Assembly (NCBI GenBank): GCA_963811605.1
Contig: CAWESA010000003.1
Coordinates: 248,001 to 312,000 of the forward strand
Reading direction: 5' to 3'
Origin: CAVQLX01 sp963811605
GTDB lineage: Bacteria > Desulfobacterota > Binatia > DP-6
DNA: 64,000 bases
Below are positions 58,035 through 64,000 of the stretch, piece by piece. The stretch's first letter is position 1; each line of letters starts with the position of its first letter. The position numbers were made by a program, and so were the translations under genes. The notes below the pieces were generated by a model. It made no database searches and was not told the DNA's origin. It saw nothing but the letters and a program-made list of their open reading frames with translations.

Positions 58035-58396
58035 CCGGTCGTCGCCCGGCGCAGGAACACCCCGACGCGGGCGATGCGTCCGTCGGACGCGAGATCGAAC
58101 ACGACGGCTTCGTCCGTGCGGCGCCGCCCCGCCGGCGTGTCCACGGTCTCGCTCAGCTCCGCCACCACCACGCCCGCGCCCACGACGAGGCGCGACACCT
58201 CGAGCACGTACCCCTCGAGCGCGTCCACGGTGGCGGCCAGGAACGTGACGTAGGCGTCGCGCCCGCAATGGACGTCGTTGTACGGGCCGACGCGTTCGAC
58301 GCCCTCGGTCAGGCAGGCCGCGAGGCCCTGCCAATCGTGGCGGGCGAGGGCGTCGAGGTAGCGCTCGACCGCCGACCCGTCTGCGCCGGTCGTCAC
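58031..58396 (-). CDS. SnoaL-like protein
   Basis: 121 residues from GTG 58396. SnoaL pattern: VERYLDALARHDWQGLAACLTEGVERVGP, YVTFLAATVDALEGYVLEV and a final AVVFDLASDGRIARVGVF. The start is tentative, as the nearest GAAGG is 17 bp away. It probably binds a small hydrophobic ligand. Confidence 0.7.
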   Translation of the reverse strand: MTTGADGSAVERYLDALARHDWQGLAACLTEGVERVGPYNDVHCGRDAYVTFLAATVDALEGYVLEVSRLVVGAGVVVAELSETVDTPAGRRRTDEAVVFDLASDGRIARVGVFLRRATTG

Positions 58397-58474
58397 GGCA
58401 TCCGGATCTGACGTGCCTTCGCCGTCGTCGCAAGCCCGGGCGCGGCTCGGTGGCGACCGGTGGAGGCGAGGGCT

Positions 58475-59836
58475 ATGAGCGGGACCGGCGCGGCATCCAT
58501 GGCGGCGAACACGAGCCTCCTCCTGACCGATCTCTACCAGCTCACCATGCTGGACTCGTACTGGCGCCGCGGCATGGTCGAGACGGCGGTTTTCGAGTGC
58601 TACGTCCGTACGTTGCCAGCGGGCTGCGGCTTCCTGCTGGCCGCCGGTCTCGAGCAGGCGGTGCACTACCTCGAGCAGCTGCACGCGACGCCCGACGCGC
58701 TCGCGTGGGTGGCGGAGAGCGGCCGGTTCGACGAGGCGTTCGTCGAACGGCTGGCCGCGCTGTGCTTCAGCGGCGACGTCGACGCCATGCCGGAGGGCAC
58801 GCCGTTCTTCCCCGACGAACCGATCCTCCGCGTGACCGCGCCGCTTCCAGAGGCGCAGCTCGTCGAGACCCGCCTCGTGAACCTCCTCCATCTGCAGACG
58901 CTGATCGCCACCCAGGCCGCGCGCTGCCGGACGGCGGCGGGCGAGCGGTTGCTGGTGGATTTCGGCCTGCGCCGCGCCCACGGCGCCGAGGCCGGACTGC
59001 TGGCGGCGCGCGCCGCCTGGATCGGGGGCTTCGACGGCACCGCGACCGTGCTGGCGAATGCGCGCTTCGGCGTGCCGGTCTACGGCACCATGGCGCACTC
59101 CTACGTCCTCGCGCACGCGAGCGAAGAGGAGGCGTTCGCCGACTTCGCGCGCGATCGGTCCTCCGACGTCGTGCTGCTGCTCGACACCCGGGACACGGAG
59201 CGCGCGGCGGCGACCGTGGTCCGGCTCGCTCCTGGGCTGGCCCAAGAGGGGATCCGCGTGCACGGCGTGCGGCTCGACAGCGGCGACCTCGCGGAGCACG
59301 CGCGCCACGTGCGGGCCATCCTCGACGCCGGCAATCTTCGGGACGCGACGATCTTCGCCAGCGGCGACCTCGACGAGCATGGCGTGGCCGCGCTGCTGGA
59401 GGCGGGCGCACCGATCGACGGCTTCGGCATCGGAACGCGGCTGGGCGCGTCGGTCGCCATGCCCGCGCTCGACATGGTCTACAAGCTGCAGGAGTACGCC
59501 GGGATCGCGCGGCGCAAGCGCTCCGAGCACAAGGCGACCTGGCCCGGCCGCCGGCAGGTGTTCCGCGATCACGACGCACGCGGCCTGGCCTCGGGGGACG
59601 TCGTGACCCTCGAGGGCGATCGCCAGCCGGGAGCCGCCCTCCTGCAGCCGGTACTGCGCGCGGGTCGCCGGATCGAACCGCTTCCCTCCGCACGCGCGGC
59701 GCGGGCGCATGCATGCGCCCGGGTCGCGGCGCTTCCGCCGGCCGTGCGGACGCTGGGCGAGCCGGCTCCCTATCCGGTCGAGTTCGCGCCGGCGCTGCGC
59801 CGGCTGGCGGCCGATGTCGACCGCCGCTCGGACTGA
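58475..59836 (+). CDS. pncB: Nicotinate phosphoribosyltransferase
   Basis: 453 residues. NAPRTase family: LLTDLYQLTMLDSYW, VDFGLRRAHGAEAG, GTMAHSYVLAH, the phosphoribosyl-pyrophosphate site RLDSGDLAEHAR, FASGDLDEHG and GFGIGTRLGAS. It makes nicotinate mononucleotide for NAD salvage. ATG 58475 has GGAGG 8 bp upstream; GTG 58460 is an alternative. Its 3' end overlaps the tail of the convergent gene at 59770 by 67 bp. Confidence 0.95.
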   Translation: MSGTGAASMAANTSLLLTDLYQLTMLDSYWRRGMVETAVFECYVRTLPAGCGFLLAAGLEQAVHYLEQLHATPDALAWVAESGRFDEAFVERLAALCFSGDVDAMPEGTPFFPDEPILRVTAPLPEAQLVETRLVNLLHLQTLIATQAARCRTAAGERLLVDFGLRRAHGAEAGLLAARAAWIGGFDGTATVLANARFGVPVYGTMAHSYVLAHASEEEAFADFARDRSSDVVLLLDTRDTERAAATVVRLAPGLAQEGIRVHGVRLDSGDLAEHARHVRAILDAGNLRDATIFASGDLDEHGVAALLEAGAPIDGFGIGTRLGASVAMPALDMVYKLQEYAGIARRKRSEHKATWPGRRQVFRDHDARGLASGDVVTLEGDRQPGAALLQPVLRAGRRIEPLPSARAARAHACARVAALPPAVRTLGEPAPYPVEFAPALRRLAADVDRRSD

Positions 59837-60372
59837 GCGGGACGCGACGCTCCGGAGCGTCGCCTGCGCTGGAGCCGGGAGCGCAGGGCATACAGGGCGA
59901 TCACCAGGGGCGGGAGCGCGAGGTACGGCCAGATCGGCGACAGCCCGGAGGCGCGGGCAGCCACTGGCAGCGGACACTGGGCCTCCGCCGTGTCTGCGCC
60001 GTGACGCACGGCGACGCGGACGGTCCACGTGCCGGCCCGGTCGATGACCAGCCGGGCCGCATACAGCAGCTTGTTGGTCGCGTCGTCGTGGGTCGCTTCG
60101 AGCAGTCGCGGGGGGGCATCGCCGTCGGGCGGCAGCACCGCGAGCGTCACTCGGGCGTCGAGCACCGGGCCGCCGCCGGCCCGATCCTGGACGAGCACGC
60201 TCACATCGGCGGGCCCGACACGCAGCGGCTCGGGCAGGCTGAACACGGTCAGGACGAACGGGCCGACGGTTCGAACGAGGCGGACCGTGCCGCCGTCGCC
60301 GCGCGCCGGTCGTGCCGCGATCGCGGCCAGGACCATCCCGGCGAGAAGCGCCCGTGCCCGGCGCCGGCGCAC
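59770..60372 (-). CDS. Membrane-anchored YtkA/FixH-like protein
   Basis: 200 residues from GTG 60372. Signal peptide (VRRRRARALLAGMVLAAIAARP), a beta-sandwich (GPFVLTVFSLPEPLRVGPADVSVLVQD; LLYAARLVIDRAGTWTVRVAV) like YtkA/FixH domains, a C-terminal membrane helix (WPYLALPPLVIALYALR) and a basic tail. It overlaps pncB by 67 bp at the 3' end and the stop of the GST remnant by one base. Confidence 0.6.
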   Translation of the reverse strand: MRRRRARALLAGMVLAAIAARPARGDGGTVRLVRTVGPFVLTVFSLPEPLRVGPADVSVLVQDRAGGGPVLDARVTLAVLPPDGDAPPRLLEATHDDATNKLLYAARLVIDRAGTWTVRVAVRHGADTAEAQCPLPVAARASGLSPIWPYLALPPLVIALYALRSRLQRRRRSGASRPAQSERRSTSAASRRSAGANSTG

Positions 60373-60603
60373 TACGCCGTCGCGGGAACGCGCATCCCAC
60401 GCTGCACGGCCGGTCGTTCCGCGACGCGATCGAGCCACCGGCGGACGTTACCGAGCGTCGTGGCATGGTCGGGCATCATTGGGCGTCGTTTGCTGATTCG
60501 CGCCCAGGTCGACGGTATGAACCGAGTACGGAAGGCCCGTTTCCTCGAGGAGGATGGATACCTTGCGGCCATTCGATGTCGTCCAGGCGTAGGGGTCGAT
60601 CAT
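60372..60603 (-). pseudogene. Glutathione S-transferase remnant with internal deletion
   Basis: From ATG 60603 it reads MIDPYAWTTSNGRKVSILLE and TGLPYSVHTVDLGANQQ, the thioredoxin-fold start of a GST. Then, after a frame change near 60485, it gives NVRRWLDRVAERPAVQRGM, the C-terminal end of the helical domain. About 130 middle residues are missing. AGGAGG (60608-60613) still precedes the ATG. No enzyme can be made. Confidence 0.8.
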
Positions 60604-60747
60604 GCAGCGTCCTCCTGCGGCCGCAGCGTAGCATGAAGATTCTTCAAAGGGGTGCGAGCTGCGCGCGCACACCGGCTCGTGGTCGGGTCGGGCAGCCGGC
60701 GATGAATGATCGGCGTAACGGTCCGGTCCTTGCTCGGTTGAGGGAGC
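60604..60747. other. Intergenic gap before the GDSL gene
   Basis: 144 bp. It holds the GST remnant's ribosome site and a spacer with a lower-GC stretch (GAAGATTCTTCAAAG, 60633-60647). I saw no convincing promoter. Confidence 0.4.
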
Positions 60748-62163
60748 ATGCGGAATCGCAAAGTCGAGACACTGGGCATCCTCGCGCTTGCAGGCGTGAT
60801 GGCGACGGCCGCGGCGGCCGACGCCTCGACCCCGCGCCTGCGTCGCATGGTGGTGGTGGGCGACAGCGTCCTGGCGGGATTCAGCTCGGGCGGCTTCGTC
60901 GCGCGTGGTCACGGCGGGCAGGTCGACAGCGCTCCGGCGTTCGTCGCGCGGCGCGCGCGGGTGTCGCTGCCGCAGCCGCTCATGAGCTTGCCCGGCGTGC
61001 CGCCGCAGCTGGCGATCGTCGACGCCAACGCCAACGGCGTCCTCGATCCGGGCGACGTCCGGCGCACCTCGGATTCCATCGGGTTCCGCTCGAAGCCGGT
61101 GAGGACGGCCCGCAACCTGGCGATCCCCGGAGAGGACATGATGAGCGTGTTCGACGAGATCTCCCCCGGCGTGATCGCGCGGCGTCTCGTCGAGGGCGAC
61201 CCGGTCGAGGGGCGCGACGTGCTCAAGTTCCTCGAGCTCGGATTGCCGTTCCGATCGGAGTCCGTCTCGCAGGTGACGCGCGCGAAGGATCTCGGCCCGC
61301 GCTTCCTCATGGTCTGGATCGGCAACAACGACGTGCTCGAGATGGCGACCAGCACCGATCCCACCGCGGCGACGATGGACTCGTCCGAGTTCGGGCGTCG
61401 CTTCCGGCGGCTGCTCGACCAGCTCGCCGACACCGGGGCAGACATGGCCGTCGCCAACCTGCCGGACGTGACCGGCATCGCCGCCCTGCGGCAGGCGGCC
61501 GGCGACGTGACCAGCTGCCAGCAAGCCGATGGCACGCAACGCGCCGTCGCCGCCGACGACCTGCTCTCCATCGACCTGGAGCGCAGCTCGCTGCCGGTCC
61601 CGCCCTGCACCAAGGTCCTGGGTCCGGTCGAGCGTGCGCAGATCCGCGGTACGATCCTCGCGTTCAACGCGGAGATCGCGGCCGCCATCACGGAGACCGA
61701 GCAGGATCGCGGCGTGGCCATCGCGCCGGTCGACCTGTTCGGGCTGTTCGACCAGCTGCATACGGCAGGCTTCGACCTCGACGGCGACGGCGTCGCCGAC
61801 CTCACCACCGGCTACCTGGGCGGCATCTTCAGCCTCGACGGCGTACATCCCACGCCGACCGCAAACGCCCTCATCGCCAACGCGTTCCTGGATGCCATCC
61901 AGCAGCGCTTCGGAGACGCGGTGCCGCCGGTCAACGTGGCGCGCGTCGCCGCCCGCGACAGGCTGGTGGGGAATCGCTTCCGCCCCGTCGGCCAGGCGCC
62001 CTTCGGGCTGATCGGCGTCGACGATCACAACGACCTGGAGGGATTCTTCCAGAACGTCTTCGATCGCGTGTCGCGTGGGGCGCATGACTTCAGCGACGAC
62101 CTGAGCGATCTGGGCGGCAGGTTCGCCAAGCGCATCAAGCGCTTCTTCCGCCAGCTGTTCTGA
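60748..62163 (+). CDS. Secreted SGNH/GDSL-type hydrolase
   Basis: 471 residues. Signal peptide to about residue 26. Block I VVVGDSVLAGF (nucleophile Ser in GDS), block III IGNNDVLE and block V DGVHPTPTANAL (Asp, His) identify the SGNH fold. A large insertion separates the blocks. The C-terminal 50 residues are charged (FAKRIKRFFRQLF). Esterase or lipase outside the cytoplasm; substrate unknown. Confidence 0.85.
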   Translation: MRNRKVETLGILALAGVMATAAAADASTPRLRRMVVVGDSVLAGFSSGGFVARGHGGQVDSAPAFVARRARVSLPQPLMSLPGVPPQLAIVDANANGVLDPGDVRRTSDSIGFRSKPVRTARNLAIPGEDMMSVFDEISPGVIARRLVEGDPVEGRDVLKFLELGLPFRSESVSQVTRAKDLGPRFLMVWIGNNDVLEMATSTDPTAATMDSSEFGRRFRRLLDQLADTGADMAVANLPDVTGIAALRQAAGDVTSCQQADGTQRAVAADDLLSIDLERSSLPVPPCTKVLGPVERAQIRGTILAFNAEIAAAITETEQDRGVAIAPVDLFGLFDQLHTAGFDLDGDGVADLTTGYLGGIFSLDGVHPTPTANALIANAFLDAIQQRFGDAVPPVNVARVAARDRLVGNRFRPVGQAPFGLIGVDDHNDLEGFFQNVFDRVSRGAHDFSDDLSDLGGRFAKRIKRFFRQLF

Positions 62164-62173
62164 CGTGTGGAGG

Positions 62174-62974
62174 TCAGCGCGGTCCGCGTGACGCGAGCGT
62201 CCGCGGGCCGCGCCTGGCGACGGCGGCGAGAGCGAGCGCGCCCGGGCCAAGACAGAGCGCGACGATGAGGGGGACGCTGACGAAGAGAGCGCGATCTGGC
62301 GGCACCGGCAAACAGCGCGCCTCCGGCGTCGCGGCACCGCAGAGCGCGCGCGTGATCGCCGCGGACGCGACCAGGTTCCAGACGGCGTGCTGCAGGATGG
62401 CGGCGCCGAAGGCCAGGAGGGGTACCGCGAGGCGGTGCGGGCGGTCGTGAGCCGTCTGTCGCACCCATCCCAGCCCCGCACCGATGGTTGCCGTGAATAC
62501 CGCGTGCTTCAGGCCGGCCAGGATACCGCGCACCCAGATCCCACGGGCCAGACCGGGGTATCCGCCTTGTACCGCCGCCAGCGTGAGATACTGGAACCCC
62601 TCGGCGAGGTCGAAACCGAGTCCCACGAACGCCCCGCACACCATGCCGTCGCGCGCGTTCCGGAGCAGGTCGGGTCGGAGGAGGAGCAGCAGCACCGGCC
62701 CCAGGCCCTTCAGCAGCTCCTCGACGATCGGCGCGCCGGCGGTGGCGGCGAGGGAATGGGCGCGCGCCGCGTCGGTGGTGCCGGCGAGGTGCGCGAGCAG
62801 CAGATCGTTCAACGGAGCGGCGGCGCAGGCGGCGGCGATCACGCCCCACGCCAGCGATGCCAGGAACGCCCCCCACGGGCGCGGCCGGCGGGAATCGAGC
62901 GCCGCGACCAGCAGGCCGTAGACCAGCGGTGGCACCGCCGCACCCGCCACGATACTCGGTGGATACCCGAACAT
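62174..62974 (-). CDS. PrsW-family intramembrane protease
   Basis: 266 residues and about eight membrane helices. The family motifs are APIVEELLKGLG (EExxK), GLGFDLAEGFQYL (FxxxE) and KHAVFTATIGAGLG, with a further His in LQHAVWN. PrsW cleaves membrane-bound anti-sigma factors in Gram-positives; the target here is unknown. Its ATG abuts the stop of the phosphatase gene upstream, so the two are one unit. Confidence 0.85.
   Translation of the reverse strand: MFGYPPSIVAGAAVPPLVYGLLVAALDSRRPRPWGAFLASLAWGVIAAACAAAPLNDLLLAHLAGTTDAARAHSLAATAGAPIVEELLKGLGPVLLLLLRPDLLRNARDGMVCGAFVGLGFDLAEGFQYLTLAAVQGGYPGLARGIWVRGILAGLKHAVFTATIGAGLGWVRQTAHDRPHRLAVPLLAFGAAILQHAVWNLVASAAITRALCGAATPEARCLPVPPDRALFVSVPLIVALCLGPGALALAAVARRGPRTLASRGPR
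62177..62213. terminator. Long hairpin between convergent genes
   Basis: A 17-bp stem with one wobble and one bulge around a GA loop. It overlaps the last codons of the PrsW gene and lies 14 bp after the GDSL stop, so it can serve both strands. No T-tract. Confidence 0.6.
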
Positions 62975-64000
62975 TCACGGTCCGCGCCGGTGCTGGCGCG
63001 GCCACCCCGTAGCGCGGCAGCCCGGGTCGACGGCGCGGAGACGGCGCACGCGATCGAGCGTGTGGCCGTCGGGCCCGACGGCGCGGATCTCGAAGCGATC
63101 GGGCCACACGCGCACGCGCAGAACGTGCGGTGTCGACAGGGCACGCGGGAAGTTGGGATGGACTCGCACCGGATCGAGCTGCGTGTCGCTGCCGCCCCCG
63201 CTGGTCACGTGCATCACGCGCGCCGAGGGGACGAACTCGCAGCTCGGGAGCGAGCGCTCGTAGAAGTGCTGGTGGCCCGCGAGGACGAGGTCGACCCCGG
63301 CCGCCTCGACCACCGGCTCGAGCGCGGCGCGCAGCCCGGGCACCACGCGCTTGTGTCCTGCCGTGTACAGAGGCTCGTGGAGGAAGACGATGCGCCACGG
63401 TGCCGGGCCGCCGGCGGCGAGGTCGTCGGCCAGGCCTGGGGCGCCGGCCGCGCCGTCGGGAGAGTCGAGCGCGACGAATGCCGCCGGGCCCCAGCGGAAG
63501 TGGTAGCGTAGCGAATCGCCGGGACGCTCGTGGGCGATCGGGGCGAAGAGCGCCCGGTAGACGCTGCGATGGAAGAGGTCGTGGTTGCCCGGCGTCGGGT
63601 ACAGCGGAACCCAGCGCAGGGTGTCGCGGTAGGGCGGGAAGAAGCGGTCGTTCATCTCCTCGAGCGAGCCGTGGCCGTACGCGAAGTCCCCCACGTGGAT
63701 CAGGAAAGCCGGATGCGCGGCACGGATGCGGCGGGCGAGCGCCTTGGCGACCGGACCGCCGTGCCCGCTGTCGCCGACGACCGTGAAGAGGAGCGGGGCG
63801 TCGTCCGCCGGCGCGGTGCGGAAGTGGACCCGGGTGACGTGACGTCCATCTGGACCGGTGATGCGACAGGCGTAGCGCGTGCCAGGTGTCAGGCCCTGCA
63901 CCCGCGCACTCAGCAGGCCGCGGTCGTGTCGCATGGCCGCGGCCGTCACCGGCGCGCCGCCGGCGGCGCGACACGACACGCTCCCGCCCGCGGTCCCGGT
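62975..64000 (-). CDS. Purple-acid-phosphatase-like metallophosphoesterase (5' end cut by window)
   Basis: The frame is open at 64000, so the start is missing. About 340 residues are visible: an Fn3-like N-domain (LTPGTRYACRITGPDG), then the metal motifs GDSGHGG (position of GDxG), GDFAYG, GNHD (TPGNHDLFH), and the His ligands in FLHEPLY and GHQHFYER. Two-metal phosphatase or phosphodiesterase, probably secreted. Stop at 62975-62977 directly precedes the PrsW ATG. Confidence 0.88.
   Translation of the reverse strand, partial: TGTAGGSVSCRAAGGAPVTAAAMRHDRGLLSARVQGLTPGTRYACRITGPDGRHVTRVHFRTAPADDAPLLFTVVGDSGHGGPVAKALARRIRAAHPAFLIHVGDFAYGHGSLEEMNDRFFPPYRDTLRWVPLYPTPGNHDLFHRSVYRALFAPIAHERPGDSLRYHFRWGPAAFVALDSPDGAAGAPGLADDLAAGGPAPWRIVFLHEPLYTAGHKRVVPGLRAALEPVVEAAGVDLVLAGHQHFYERSLPSCEFVPSARVMHVTSGGGSDTQLDPVRVHPNFPRALSTPHVLRVRVWPDRFEIRAVGPDGHTLDRVRRLRAVDPGCRATGWPRQHRRGP

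Overview
The window is about 70% GC, bacterial and chromosomal, with no rRNA, tRNA or CRISPR array that I can see. Many secreted proteins carry Thr/Ser-rich linkers, CGN..D.GE.CD cysteine motifs and repeated cysteine-rich domains. Together with Pst, HyuAB, molybdopterin and TIR-WD40 genes, this suggests a soil or aquatic deltaproteobacterium-like organism, perhaps a Binatota-type lineage. That placement is an inference from style, because no phylogenetic marker is present.

Layout. 1-6.7 kb: the end of a GH10 xylanase, a hybrid histidine kinase with one frameshift, and a secreted alpha/beta hydrolase. 6.7-15.1 kb: a zinc-ribbon/adenylate cyclase/AAA/TPR/SnoaL regulator (minus strand) and, diverging from it, a molybdopterin oxidoreductase followed by hydantoinase subunits A and B. 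About 7 kb of this stretch is full of single-base indels. It is either a low-quality part of the assembly or a decayed block; I favour the former. 17.7-31.4 kb: small metabolic and membrane genes (ParB-like, hydroxyacid dehydrogenase, DUF4126, DUF1326/DUF2182, Ste24-type protease) and large secreted proteins (PQQ-type sugar dehydrogenase-like with a Ser/Thr linker, a DUF4082 protein, two cysteine-rich proteins). 31.4-40 kb: a molybdopterin oxidoreductase coupled to an HxlR regulator behind a tandem palindromic operator, then an SDR, an IS element inserted exactly on the SDR stop codon, an alpha/beta hydrolase, a Tat-type amine oxidase and a remnant of a methionine synthase gene.

40-44.2 kb is a tightly overlapping pstSCAB phosphate-uptake operon behind a Pho-box-like site. 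44.3-52 kb holds a ribbon-helix-helix protein, an AraC regulator, a CLC channel, an FKBP isomerase with a histidine tail, and an overlapping pair: a dimethylformamidase-like protein and a membrane-anchored TIR-WD40 protein. 52-56.4 kb holds two divergent genes that share three copies of a cysteine-rich domain of about 300 residues that I do not recognise. 56.5-64 kb is housekeeping and accessory: a ROK sugar kinase, nicotinate phosphoribosyltransferase, a GST remnant with an internal deletion, a GDSL hydrolase, PrsW and a purple-acid-phosphatase-like protein cut by the window edge.

The best candidates for something undescribed are the TIR-WD40/dimethylformamidase-like pair, the secreted cysteine-rich domain families, and the IS whose transposase takes its stop codon from the CTAG target site.
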